Positions 36,133 through 44,297 of a stretch of DNA of 64,000 bases are shown piece after piece (within the stretch, counting starts at the first letter, position 1; every line of letters begins with the position of its first letter). The notes beneath the pieces are model-generated. The model made no database searches. It was not told where the DNA came from and worked only from the letters and a program-made list of their open reading frames with translations. The position numbers and the translations under genes are program-made. Source of the stretch: Methylobacterium thuringiense (lineage in GTDB: Bacteria; Pseudomonadota; Alphaproteobacteria; Rhizobiales; Beijerinckiaceae); the NCBI RefSeq assembly GCF_022179645.1, contig NZ_BPRA01000016.1, positions 1 through 64,000 on the forward strand. The letters are read 5' to 3'.

Positions 36133-37689
36133 CTAGCACAACCACGCCCGCAATCGCCGCACGGCCTCGGTGCACTCGCCCTGGGAGCCGGCGAACGAGA
36201 ATCGGACGTGATGGTGGCCTTGCGCCGGGTCGAAATCGAGACCCGGCGTCGCCGCCACCCCCGCCTCGTCGAGCATCCGGCGGCAGAATGCGGTGGCGTC
36301 GTCCGTGAGCCGCCCGACATCGGCGTAGAGGTAGAAGGCCCCGTCGACGGGATGCGCCTCGCCGAGGCCGAGGCCCGGCAGCGCGTCGAGCAGGATTTTC
36401 CGGTTTTCGGCGTAGCCGTCGCGGATCGCGCCGATCGCGTCGAGGGTATCGAAGGCCGTCAGCGCCGCCACCTGCGAGAGATACGGTGCCGAGATGTAGA
36501 GGTTCTGGGCCAGCCGCTCGATCGGGCGGACCAGGGTCTCGGGCACCACCATCCAGCCGACGCGCCAGCCGGTCATGCAGTAGAATTTCGAAAACGAGTT
36601 GATGACGACCGCGTCCGGGTCGAACTGCAGCGCGGTGGCGGTGGGCACGCCGTAGCTCAGCCCGTGATAGATCTCGTCCGAGATGAAGGGCAGGCCGAGC
36701 GCCTTCGTGGTGGCGCAGAGTTCCGCGAGGCGGGCAGGCGCGATCACCGTGCCGGATGGGTTGGCCGGGCTCATCACCAGCACCCCGTCGAGGTTTTCCG
36801 CCTCCCGGATCAGCGCGCTCGTCGGCGCGAAGCGGTCGGCCCGGCGCAGAACCAGCGGTACCGGCACGAGGTCGAGGGCATGCAGGATGCTGCGATAGGC
36901 CGGATAGCCCGGCTGCGGCACCGCCACCCGCGCCCCGGCATCGAACAGCGCCAGGAAGGCGAGCACGAACCCCGCCGACGAGCCCGTGGTGACGACGACC
37001 CGCTCCGGCGCCACCGCGACGCCGTAAGTCTCGGCATAGTGCCGGGCGATGCGCTCGCGCAAAGCCGGCATGCCGAGCGCCTCCGTGTACGGCACCCGGC
37101 CGTCGGCGAGGGCGGACTGCGCCGCCGCGATCACCGCCCGCGGGGCAGGGGCCGAGGGCTGGCCGACCTCCATGCGGATCACGCTGTCGCCGGCCCGCAC
37201 TTTCGCGGCAGCGGCGGCCATCACGTCCATCGCCAGGAACGGCGCCACGGCCTGGACGCGCCGCGAGATTTTTTGGGAGTTGGTCATCGCGTCTCGATCG
37301 ATCGGGATTCCATTGCTGGCAAGCTCAATCCGCATTGCCGACTTTGCCACCCGCGCCGCCAACCGCTTCGGCGCGATCAGCCGGTAGCTGCGGGTGACGA
37401 GTGCCCTCACCTCCTCCCAGTCCGGCGCAGCGTCGAGCCGCATGCCGACCCAGCCCTTGGGGCCGACATAGGGCGGCGCGAAGAAGCGCGCCGGGTCGGC
37501 GCCGATCAGGATCTCCTGGGCGTGCGGCGGCGCCTTCATCCAGACCGAGAGGCGGCCGTCACCGGATTTCGGCATCGCGAAGATCCGGTCGCGCACCCGG
37601 AAGGTCGGGTCGCCCCAGGCGCGTTTTTCGCTTGCCTCCGGCAGGGCGAGGCAGATCCGGCGCAGGCGCTCGATCGGATCGTCGGACAT
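36133..37689 (-). CDS. MmcQ/YjbR domain-PLP aminotransferase fused frame
   Basis: One uninterrupted 518-aa frame codes first for a YjbR/MmcQ (DUF419) domain (residues 1-120: CLALPEASEKRAWGDPTFRV, then YVGPKGWVGMRLD), then a short linker (LASNGIPIDRDA), then a complete class I/II aminotransferase of 384 aa from M at 37287. The aminotransferase has SPANPSGT, the PLP lysine in NSFSKFYCMTGWRVG and a final arginine motif HHVRFSFAGS. Two separate genes would need an internal start at 37287, but no stop separates the domains. So either this is a true fusion or a stop was lost by indel (a +2 frame stop lies right at the linker). Substrates unknown; MalY/aspartate-type transaminases are nearest by motif. 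Confidence 0.8.
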   Translation of the reverse strand: MSDDPIERLRRICLALPEASEKRAWGDPTFRVRDRIFAMPKSGDGRLSVWMKAPPHAQEILIGADPARFFAPPYVGPKGWVGMRLDAAPDWEEVRALVTRSYRLIAPKRLAARVAKSAMRIELASNGIPIDRDAMTNSQKISRRVQAVAPFLAMDVMAAAAAKVRAGDSVIRMEVGQPSAPAPRAVIAAAQSALADGRVPYTEALGMPALRERIARHYAETYGVAVAPERVVVTTGSSAGFVLAFLALFDAGARVAVPQPGYPAYRSILHALDLVPVPLVLRRADRFAPTSALIREAENLDGVLVMSPANPSGTVIAPARLAELCATTKALGLPFISDEIYHGLSYGVPTATALQFDPDAVVINSFSKFYCMTGWRVGWMVVPETLVRPIERLAQNLYISAPYLSQVAALTAFDTLDAIGAIRDGYAENRKILLDALPGLGLGEAHPVDGAFYLYADVGRLTDDATAFCRRMLDEAGVAATPGLDFDPAQGHHHVRFSFAGSQGECTEAVRRLRAWLC

Positions 37690-37853
37690 CGCGACGGACC
37701 TTCGCTGCCGGGGCCGGCGGCGAATCCGCCGACGCGCCCGTGATTTGACCACGCGCCGCGAAAACGCCTAACCCCGCCGCTAACGCAAGACCCGAAGCGC
37801 ACCGCCTCCCAGCGCCCGTTGCGAGGCCCGCCCCGATCTCGTCGAGGACATCG

Positions 37854-38633
37854 ATGCCCCTGCTCCGCTCCGTCTCCGCGCTTGCCCTCGTCCTGGCCGT
37901 CGCCTTCGGTGCCGTCTCCTCCGTGTCGGCCGAGGATGCGGCTGCGTTCACCGACTCGCAGCGCAAGGGGATCGAGGCGATCGTCAAGGACTACCTCGTG
38001 AAGAATCCCGAGGTGCTCCAGGAGGCCGTCGCCGAGGGCGAGCGCCGCCAGCAGGAGACCCAGAAGCTCGCGCAGGCCGCCGCCCTCAAGGAGGCGAGCG
38101 CCACCCTCGTCGATTCCCCCCACAGCGTCACGGCGGGCAACCCGGCAGGCGACGTCACCGTGGTCGAGTTCTTCGACTACAATTGCGGCTATTGCCGCAA
38201 GGCGCTCACCGACGTGCAGACGCTGATGAAGGGCGACCCGAAGCTGAAGGTCGTGCTCAAGGACTTTCCCGTGCTCGGCAACGAGTCGGTGGAGGCCAGC
38301 AAGATCGCGCTCGCCGCCAAGCAGCAGCTCAAGGGCGACAAGATGTTCGACTTCCACGTCAAGCTTCTGGAGAGCAAGGGACGCATCAACGCGGAGCGCG
38401 CGCTCGCCGTCGCCAAGGAGTTCGGCCTCGATCTGGAGAAGCTGAAGAAGGACGCCGCCGGCCCCGAGGTGAAGGCCGCGCTCGCCGAGAACATGGGTCT
38501 CGGCGACAAGCTCAGCCTGTCGGGTACCCCGGCTTTCATCATCGGCGACGAGATCCTTCCGGGCGCCGTCGGCGTCGAGCCGATGAAGAAGACGATCGCC
38601 GACATCCGCCAGTGCGGCCACGCCAGCTGCTGA
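37854..38633 (+). CDS. DsbA-family thiol:disulfide oxidoreductase
   Basis: A 259-aa periplasmic thioredoxin-fold protein. A signal peptide (about 1-26, ending SVSA) precedes an N-terminal helix pair (KGIEAIVKDYLVKNPEVLQE) seen in the ScsC/Com1 subgroup, which can trimerise. The thioredoxin fold begins near 95 (VTVVEFFDYNCGYCRKALTD) with the redox-active CGYC, and the cis-Pro motif GTPAFIIGDEILPG lies near 223. It probably forms or isomerises disulfides in envelope proteins. No DsbB/DsbD gene is next to it. Confidence 0.9.
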   Translation: MPLLRSVSALALVLAVAFGAVSSVSAEDAAAFTDSQRKGIEAIVKDYLVKNPEVLQEAVAEGERRQQETQKLAQAAALKEASATLVDSPHSVTAGNPAGDVTVVEFFDYNCGYCRKALTDVQTLMKGDPKLKVVLKDFPVLGNESVEASKIALAAKQQLKGDKMFDFHVKLLESKGRINAERALAVAKEFGLDLEKLKKDAAGPEVKAALAENMGLGDKLSLSGTPAFIIGDEILPGAVGVEPMKKTIADIRQCGHASC

Positions 38634-38759
38634 GCGCGACCGATCGCGCGACGGGGACATGATCGCGTGTCCCCTTGTCGCAGCCTTCGCCGGTCGTTTA
38701 AGACCGGCTCCGCCCCGGCCGGACGCTTTTTCGCCCGGCCGCCGCAACCTTAAGGGTCC

Positions 38760-39221
38760 ATGCGCGCCATCCACGTCCTCAACGGGCCGAACCTCAACCT
38801 GCTCGGCCGCCGCGAGCCGGGCATCTACGGCTCGACCACCCTCGCGGAGATCGAGCGGGACTGCGTCGCGCGCGCCGGCGAGCTTGGGCTTGCGCTGACC
38901 TTCCGCCAGACCAACCACGAGGGCGAGCTCGTGACGTTCGTCCAGGACGCGGGCGAGGCGGGGGCCGGCGTGCTGATCAACGCCGCCGCCTACACCCACA
39001 CCTCGATCGCGCTGCGCGATGCGATCACCGGCTCCAGGGTCACCGCGGTCGAGATCCACCTCTCGAACGTCCATGCCCGTGAGGATTTCCGCCATGTCTC
39101 GCTGATCGCGCCGGTCTGTGCCGGGGTGATCAGCGGATTCGGCGCCTACAGCTACCGCGCGGGGCTCGACGCGCTCGCGCATCTCCTTCAGGGGCGTCAG
39201 CCCCCTTCACCCGACGCATAA
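38760..39221 (+). CDS. aroQ: Type II 3-dehydroquinate dehydratase
   Basis: A 153-aa dodecameric shikimate-pathway enzyme. The flexible lid and active-site region [18 protein letters not shown] near 6-23 contains the catalytic Tyr, [15 protein letters not shown] near 75-89 the substrate-binding Asn and His, and [16 protein letters not shown] near 98-113 the catalytic His. It lies 11 bp before accB; aroQ-accB-accC is a conserved gene order in Proteobacteria. Confidence 0.96.
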   Translation: MRAIHVLNGPNLNLLGRREPGIYGSTTLAEIERDCVARAGELGLALTFRQTNHEGELVTFVQDAGEAGAGVLINAAAYTHTSIALRDAITGSRVTAVEIHLSNVHAREDFRHVSLIAPVCAGVISGFGAYSYRAGLDALAHLLQGRQPPSPDA

Positions 39222-39232
39222 GACGGCAGGCG

Positions 39233-39709
39233 ATGGCCAAGAACGAACCCTTCGATCCCGAACTCGTGCGCGAACTCGCCAAGATGGTCGCCGAGACGGA
39301 TCTCACCGAGATCGAGGTCGAGAAGGGCGACCTGCGCATCCGCGTCGCCCGCAAGATCGAGCAGATCGCGGTGCAGGTGGCGCCCGCCCCCCTCGCCGCG
39401 GCCGCTCCGTCGCCCGTGGCGGTCGCCGCCTCCGCTCCCGGCACGCCCGCGGTGCCCGCCAAGGGCGCGGCCCATCCCGGTGCGGTGCCCTCGCCGATGG
39501 TCGGCACCGCCTATCTGCGCCCCTCGCCCGAGGCGAAGCCCTTCATCGATGTCGGCTCCAAGGTCGCGGCCGGCGACAGGGTGCTGCTCATCGAGGCGAT
39601 GAAGACCTTCAACGACATCGTGGCGCCCCGCGCCGGCACCGTCACGGCGATCTTCGTGGAAGACGGCACGCCGGTAGAATTCGGCGAAGCCCTTCTTGTG
39701 ATTGAGTAA
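39233..39709 (+). CDS. accB: Biotin carboxyl carrier protein of acetyl-CoA carboxylase
   Basis: A 158-aa carrier that moves carboxybiotin between AccC and AccAD. An N-terminal dimerisation helix ([20 protein letters not shown]) is followed by an Ala/Pro-rich hinge (about 48-85) and the biotinyl domain with [12 protein letters not shown]; the biotinylated lysine is near residue 124. Its stop lies 10 bp before the accC start. Confidence 0.96.
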   Translation: MAKNEPFDPELVRELAKMVAETDLTEIEVEKGDLRIRVARKIEQIAVQVAPAPLAAAAPSPVAVAASAPGTPAVPAKGAAHPGAVPSPMVGTAYLRPSPEAKPFIDVGSKVAAGDRVLLIEAMKTFNDIVAPRAGTVTAIFVEDGTPVEFGEALLVIE

Positions 39710-39719
39710 GTCCGAAAAG

Positions 39720-41075
39720 ATGTTCGACAAGATCCTGATCGCCAACCGCGGCGAGATCGCACTGCGCATCCTGCGGGCGGCCAAGGAGCTCGGGATCGCG
39801 ACCGTCGCCGTCCACTCCACGGCGGATGCCGACGCGATGCATGTGCGGCTCGCCGACGAGAGCGTCTGCATCGGCCCGCCGGCCGCCCGCGACAGCTACC
39901 TCAACATCCCCTCGATCATCGCCGCCTGCGAGATCACCGGGGCCGACGCCGTGCATCCCGGCTACGGCTTCCTTTCGGAGAACGCCCGCTTCGCCGAGGT
40001 GCTCGGGCACCACAATATCGGCTTCATCGGCCCCAAGGCCGAGCATATCCGCACGATGGGCGACAAGATCGAGGCGAAGCGCACGGCCAAGCGCCTCGGC
40101 ATTCCCTGCGTGCCCGGCTCCGAGGGCGGCGTCACCGACACCGACGAGGCGAAGAAGGTCGCAGCCGAGATCGGCTATCCGGTGCTGGTCAAGGCGGCGT
40201 CGGGCGGCGGCGGGCGCGGCATGAAGGTCGCGCGCACCGAGGCCGACCTCGAAGAGGCGCTGAACATGGCCCGTACCGAGGCCAAGGCCGCCTTCGGCGA
40301 CGACGCGGTCTATCTCGAAAAGTACCTGGAGAAGCCGCGCCACATCGAGGTTCAGATCCTCGGCGACGGCCGGGGCAATGCCATCCATCTGGCCGAGCGC
40401 GACTGCTCGCTGCAGCGCCGCCACCAGAAGGTTTGGGAAGAGGGCGGCTCGCCCGCGCTCAACGCCGAGATGCGCGCCGAAATCGGCGGCATCTGCGCCA
40501 AGGCCATGCAGGAGCTGAGCTATCTCGGCGCCGGCACCATCGAGTTCCTCTACGAGGACGGGCGCTTCTACTTCATCGAGATGAATACCCGGATCCAGGT
40601 CGAGCATCCGGTCACGGAGATGATCACCGGCATCGACCTCGTCAACGAGCAGATCCGGGTCGCGGCCGGCAATCCGCTCTCGGTCGGCCAGTCGGACATC
40701 CACGTCACCGGCCACGCCATCGAGTGCCGGATCAATGCCGAGCACCCCTCGACCTTCCGGCCCTCTCCCGGCCTGATCACCTATTTCCACCCGCCGGGCG
40801 GCCTCGGCGTGCGCGTCGATTCCGCGGTGTTCCAGGGCTACCGCATCCCGCCGCACTACGATTCGCTGATCGGCAAGCTCATCGTGCACGGCCGCACCCG
40901 CAACGAGTGCCTGATGCGTCTGCGCCGGGCGCTCGATGAGTTCGTCGTCGACGGCGTCGACACCACGCTGCCGCTGTTCCGCACGCTGGTGCGCAACGCC
41001 GATGTCCAGAACGGCCTCTACGACATCCACTGGCTCGAAGGGTTTCTGGAGACCGTCGGCCTGGACGGCGTCTGA
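39720..41075 (+). CDS. accC: Biotin carboxylase of acetyl-CoA carboxylase
   Basis: A 451-aa ATP-grasp enzyme that carboxylates biotin on Acc[19 protein letters not shown] opens the N-terminal domain, [13 protein letters not shown] near 158-170 is the glycine-rich ATP loop, and [15 protein letters not shown] near 288-302 the active-site segment, followed by the C-terminal domain ([17 protein letters not shown]). ATG 39720 is chosen over a TTG that overlaps the accB stop. Confidence 0.97.
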   Translation: MFDKILIANRGEIALRILRAAKELGIATVAVHSTADADAMHVRLADESVCIGPPAARDSYLNIPSIIAACEITGADAVHPGYGFLSENARFAEVLGHHNIGFIGPKAEHIRTMGDKIEAKRTAKRLGIPCVPGSEGGVTDTDEAKKVAAEIGYPVLVKAASGGGGRGMKVARTEADLEEALNMARTEAKAAFGDDAVYLEKYLEKPRHIEVQILGDGRGNAIHLAERDCSLQRRHQKVWEEGGSPALNAEMRAEIGGICAKAMQELSYLGAGTIEFLYEDGRFYFIEMNTRIQVEHPVTEMITGIDLVNEQIRVAAGNPLSVGQSDIHVTGHAIECRINAEHPSTFRPSPGLITYFHPPGGLGVRVDSAVFQGYRIPPHYDSLIGKLIVHGRTRNECLMRLRRALDEFVVDGVDTTLPLFRTLVRNADVQNGLYDIHWLEGFLETVGLDGV

Positions 41076-41115
41076 GGCGGCTGGCGTTCGCAGGCTCGGC
41101 GCGCGAGAACGGGGG

Positions 41116-41790
41116 ATGCACGATCGCACTCCCGTGGACATCACGCCGGACATCCTGCTGAAGGCCTATGCCGCCGGCATCTTTCCGATGGCCGAGGACG
41201 CGGACGATCCGACGATCTACTGGGTCGAGCCCCGCGCCCGCGGAGTCCTACCGCTCGACCGCTTCCACGTACCCCGGCGTCTTGCCCGCACCGTGCGCTC
41301 GGACGTGTTCGAGGTGGTCTCGGACCGCGATTTCGAGGCGGTGATCTCGGGTTGCGCCGCACCCAGGCGCGACACCGCCCGGACCTGGATCAACGCTCGG
41401 ATCCGCGATCTCTACGGCGCGCTGTTCGATGCCGGCCGCTGCCACACGGTCGAGGTCTACAGCGAGGGCCGGCTGGTCGGCGGCCTCTATGGCGTCTCGC
41501 TGGGTGCGGCCTTCTTCGGCGAGAGCATGTTCCACGAGGTCAGCGACGCCTCGAAGGTGGCCCTCGTCCACCTCGTCGCGCGGCTGCGCGCCGGCGGCTA
41601 TCAGCTGGCCGACACCCAGTTCCTCACCGACCATCTCGGCCAGTTCGGCGTCGAGGAAGTGCCGCGCCACATCTACAAGCGCCGCCTGAACGAGGCGGTG
41701 GCGCAGGAGGCGGACTGGGCGATCTGGCCCTGCGACCGGGGTGTCGGTGGGGCCCAGGCCCTTGCGGCACTCGCCTCCGAGCGGCCGTGA
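41116..41790 (+). CDS. aat: Leucyl/phenylalanyl-tRNA--protein transferase
   Basis: A 224-aa enzyme that adds Leu or Phe to N-terminal Arg/Lys, marking proteins for ClpS/ClpAP degradation by the N-end rule. Hallmarks: [18 protein letters not shown] near 14-31, [13 protein letters not shown] near 36-48, [20 protein letters not shown] near 116-135, [12 protein letters not shown] near 137-148 and [14 protein letters not shown] near 168-181. It follows accC by 40 bp, a linkage found in other alphaproteobacteria. Confidence 0.95.
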   Translation: MHDRTPVDITPDILLKAYAAGIFPMAEDADDPTIYWVEPRARGVLPLDRFHVPRRLARTVRSDVFEVVSDRDFEAVISGCAAPRRDTARTWINARIRDLYGALFDAGRCHTVEVYSEGRLVGGLYGVSLGAAFFGESMFHEVSDASKVALVHLVARLRAGGYQLADTQFLTDHLGQFGVEEVPRHIYKRRLNEAVAQEADWAIWPCDRGVGGAQALAALASERP

Positions 41791-41917
41791 TTGGGCCGTT
41801 CCGCCTTTGAAGGACGGCCAGTGCGGTGGAGCGCTCCACTGGCCGGCTGCCGGCGAGGAACTTGCCCACACGATCGGCATTGCGCCTATGCTGACCGCCT
41901 CGGCAGGAGACGCGGCC

Positions 41918-42397
41918 ATGACGGACCAGACGGACCCAAAAGCCCCGCCTATCGGCCCCGGACGAATCTCCGTCGATCTCGGCGGCTATCCCGATCTCGT
42001 GGTGGTCTATCTCGGCTTCCGGGTGACCACCTGGCGCGGCCTGAAAGCACTCCTCGGCATCGGCCGCCGGCTCGGAGATCTGAACCGCGAAAAGCCCGAC
42101 GGGCTGCTGGCGCACGAGAGCGTGCTCTATGCCCTCAACCACGTCGGCATGCGGCAGTACTGGCGGGATTTCGAGAGCCTCGAGGCCTTCACCCGCTCGG
42201 AGCCGCACAAGGGCTGGTGGAGTCGATTCGCGAAGGATCCCGCCGGCTCCGGCTTCTGGCACGAGACCTATCGGCGGTCCGGCGGGATGGAGGCGATCTA
42301 TCTCGGCATGCCGAAGCCGATCGGGCTCGGCTCGTTCGCAGCCGCCCGCGCGCCGGTCGGCCCGTTCATGAGCGCGCGCGGCAGGATCGCGGCTTGA
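41918..42397 (+). CDS. DUF4188 monooxygenase-like protein
   Basis: A 159-aa protein of the DUF4188 family, whose fold relates to ABM-type and phenylacetaldoxime dehydratase-like heme proteins. Visible family features are LVVVYLGFRVTTWRGLKAL near 27-45, MRQYWRDFESLEAFTRSEPH near 78-97, SGFWHETYRRSGGMEAIYLG near 108-127 and the short MPKP motif near the end. The histidine in FWHETY is conserved. AGGAG about 8 bases before ATG 41918 decides the start over 41888. Substrate unknown. Confidence 0.75.
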   Translation: MTDQTDPKAPPIGPGRISVDLGGYPDLVVVYLGFRVTTWRGLKALLGIGRRLGDLNREKPDGLLAHESVLYALNHVGMRQYWRDFESLEAFTRSEPHKGWWSRFAKDPAGSGFWHETYRRSGGMEAIYLGMPKPIGLGSFAAARAPVGPFMSARGRIAA

Positions 42398-42398
42398 A

Positions 42399-42443
42399 GC
42401 ATGATGCGGAAAAGTGGAATCCGGTTTTCCGAAACCATCATGC
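42399..42443 (-). repeat. Palindromic double-hairpin element, second copy
   Basis: Outer 8-bp stem (42399-42406 with 42436-42443), inner 7-bp stem (42407-42413 with 42425-42431), an 11-nt loop and a one-sided 4-nt bulge (42432-42435). Read on the minus strand the order outer stem, bulge, inner stem, CCG...CCAC loop is the same as in the element at 6-55, but the outer stems differ in sequence and are matched on both sides. It starts directly after the DUF4188 stop. Confidence 0.75.
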
Positions 42444-42457
42444 GATCGCGATAACGC

Positions 42458-42496
42458 AAAGCGTGCTGCCGTTTCTGTGAAACGGCAGCACGCTTT
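42458..42496. terminator. Bidirectional terminator
   Basis: A perfect 17-bp stem (42458-42474 with 42480-42496) with a 5-nt loop, flanked by AAA on the left and TTT on the right as part of the stem. It sits between the convergent DUF4188 and DUF2155 genes and could stop both transcripts; T-tails are short. Confidence 0.75.
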
Positions 42497-42502
42497 GATG
42501 CC

Positions 42503-43162
42503 TCAGCGAAAGATCCGGTCGAAGATCGTCTCTTCGCGCTGCGGCGGGGGGGCCGGACCCGGGCCTTCGTTCGTCGGGAAGAATTTTCGGGACGGCTTCT
42601 GCTTGGGCTGCACCGGCACGCCGCGCGGACCTTCGACGTCGACCTGGCCCTGCTGGTTGACTTGGGCCGTCGCCTTCGTCGGGTCGCCCGCCTTGTCGCG
42701 TTTCTTCTTGTCGGTGCGGGAGGCGAGCGCCGGCGTGTCCTCCTGCTCCTTGAGCTCGGCGATCACGTCGGTGCCGCCCTTACAATCGACGAGCCAGACG
42801 TCGTAGATCGGGTGCTCGATGGCGTGGAGGCCGGGGCTCGAGGCGAACATCCAGCCCGTGAAGATGCGGCGATACTTGTTGTCGAGGGTGACCTCGTCGA
42901 CCTCGAGGAAGGCCGTGGTCTTCGGCGTCTCGGTGGGCGGGCGCGAATAGCAGACCCGCGGCGTCAGCTGCAGCGCACCGAACTGCACGGTCTCGTCGAC
43001 GGCGACCTCGAACGACACGATCCGGCCGGTGATCTTGTCGAGGCCGGAGAAGACGGCGGTCGGATTCTTGATCTTGTCGGCTTGCGCGGGACCCACGGCG
43101 AGGCCGAGGGCCGCCAGCACCAGGGCGGCGGGACGAAGAAAGCGTGCGGATCTGCGGCTCAA
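42503..43162 (-). CDS. DUF2155 secreted protein
   Basis: About 219 aa with a signal peptide (residues 1-28, ending GPAQA) and then the DUF2155 core: GLDKITGRIVSFEVAVDETV near 39-58, LTPRVCYSRPPTETPKTTAF near 64-83 and IFTGWMFASSPGLHAIEHPI near 98-117, then WLVDC. The two cysteines may form a disulfide. The basic, Pro-rich tail is disordered. TTG 43162 is chosen because GAGAGGGG lies a few bases upstream and the signal peptide begins there. Function unknown; alphaproteobacterial homologues commonly neighbour the NDUFA12-like gene, as here. Confidence 0.85.
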   Translation of the reverse strand: MSRRSARFLRPAALVLAALGLAVGPAQADKIKNPTAVFSGLDKITGRIVSFEVAVDETVQFGALQLTPRVCYSRPPTETPKTTAFLEVDEVTLDNKYRRIFTGWMFASSPGLHAIEHPIYDVWLVDCKGGTDVIAELKEQEDTPALASRTDKKKRDKAGDPTKATAQVNQQGQVDVEGPRGVPVQPKQKPSRKFFPTNEGPGPAPPPQREETIFDRIFR

Positions 43163-43330
43163 GGCGCGCCCCTCTCGAAACTGTGCTGGGCGTGAGGCCG
43201 GAGCTGCGCCGGCATGGGGCGCTATGGACACGGGAAGCTTGGTGGAAAAAGGGCGGCTTGAGCAGCGCTCCGCGACGCTTGCAACGGTTCGCGGACAGGA
43301 ACGATGCGGAGCGGGATCAGGCCGGGGCGT

Positions 43331-43747
43331 CTATTCCCCCGGCGACCACGGCACGTAATCGCCGGTCGCGGCGGGACGCGCTCCCCGCGAGAGCTGCGAC
43401 CCCCTCGGCCGATAGGCCTCGGAGGTGCCTGTCGTATTCGCGACGTGGGCCTTCTGCCATTCGCGGGGTTGATAGTCTTCCTCGCTCGGGGGGATGTCGC
43501 CGTTGTGGCAGAGCCAGCCGCGCCAGCCGGGCGGCACCTTCGAGGCGTCGGCATAGCCGTTGTAGATCACCCAGCGCCGCTCCGGGCCGACCGATCGGTC
43601 GATCAGGGGACCGAGCGCCTTGTAGTACTTGTTGCCGAACTCGTCCGCGCCGACGAACTGACCGCTGCGCGCGGTCATGATGGCCAGCGAAACGGTCTGA
43701 CCGTTCCACCAGGTGAAGATGCGAAGCAGCGTGTCCTTGAGGGCCAT
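43331..43747 (-). CDS. NADH:ubiquinone oxidoreductase accessory subunit, NDUFA12 type
   Basis: A 138-aa homologue of the mitochondrial complex I accessory subunit NDUFA12 (B17.2), one of the supernumerary subunits shared by alphaproteobacteria and mitochondria. Seen: FTWWNGQTVSLAIMTARSG near 11-29, GADEFGNKYYKALGPLIDRS near 33-52, ERRWVIYNGYADASKVPPGW near 56-75, and WLCHNGDIPPSEEDYQPREW near 78-97. It acts late in complex I assembly at the matrix/cytoplasmic arm. The nuo operon is not in this window. Confidence 0.92.
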   Translation of the reverse strand: MALKDTLLRIFTWWNGQTVSLAIMTARSGQFVGADEFGNKYYKALGPLIDRSVGPERRWVIYNGYADASKVPPGWRGWLCHNGDIPPSEEDYQPREWQKAHVANTTGTSEAYRPRGSQLSRGARPAATGDYVPWSPGE

Positions 43748-44017
43748 GGTTCCTCGTCGCGGCGCGCGGGCCTGCCGTCGGCGCCGCTCTTATGAGCGGG
43801 GCCCCTGCTCAAGTCCAGCGTGGCGGACGGCCCGGGCAGGCGGCGACAGCCCCCGGTCCTGGCCCCGCCAACTGCTGCATGTGCGACACGTCCGCCACAT
43901 TCCGACGGTTCGAGCGAGGTCTCCGACGCGGCACTTGCCAGGGAGGCTGTGGAGCAAAAATTTTATGCCGGGCAATCGGCGAGGCCGGATCGGCACTTAG
44001 CGCGACGCCGGGGTTTT

Positions 44018-44054
44018 CCACAGATTTTGGTGCGCAAAACACTACATCTTGGGG
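44018..44054 (+). promoter_or_regulatory. Candidate paired NrdR boxes
   Basis: Box 2, ACACTACATCTTGGGG (44039-44054), agrees with the NrdR consensus ACACWATATATWGTGT at about 12 of 16 positions. Box 1 (44018-44033, CCACAGATTTTGGTGC) is weaker, about 9 of 16. Their centres are 21 bp apart, two helical turns, as expected for cooperative NrdR binding on one face. Box 1 overlaps TTTTCCACA (44014-44022), which fits the DnaA box pattern TTWTNCACA. The nrdR gene itself is at 16975-17502. Confidence 0.55.
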
Positions 44055-44079
44055 CAACCAGCCGGCAAAGCACCAGTTG

Positions 44080-44108
44080 TTGACGAGCCGCGTGCCCCAG
44101 CGTTAGGG
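44080..44108 (+). promoter_or_regulatory. Possible nrdJ promoter
   Basis: TTGACG (44080-44085), a 17-base spacer and TTAGGG (44103-44108). The -35 is good and the -10 poor. It lies just downstream of the NrdR-like boxes and would give a leader of about 180 nt. Confidence 0.35.
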
Positions 44109-44297
44109 TCCGGTCAACGCTTCGGACGGCGCGGAGCGGGGTACGCACCCCCCGCACGCATGTCGCGGCGAGGTTCGGCAAATCTCTGCATTTGCTGCCG
44201 AATCCGTTGTCCGGCCGGGCGATTGTCTCATGTGTTCAAGCCATGCCGACGGGGTCGTCGGCGGGGCGCGCCCTGCGCGTCCAGGGAGAAGCGATTC

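Larger units (their letters stand above)
43748..44297. other. Long regulatory region upstream of nrdJ
   Basis: The 550 bases before nrdJ contain no convincing gene. They hold the paired NrdR-like boxes (44018-44054), a DnaA-box match (44014-44022), a possible promoter (44080-44108) and a leader of about 190 bases. No cobalamin riboswitch core (B12 box) was recognised despite the B12-dependent product. Confidence 0.55.

Noticed and set aside
43748-44297. Cobalamin riboswitch upstream of the B12-dependent reductase gene
   Set aside because: No B12-box core or the expected surrounding stem arrangement was recognised; NrdR boxes explain regulation better.
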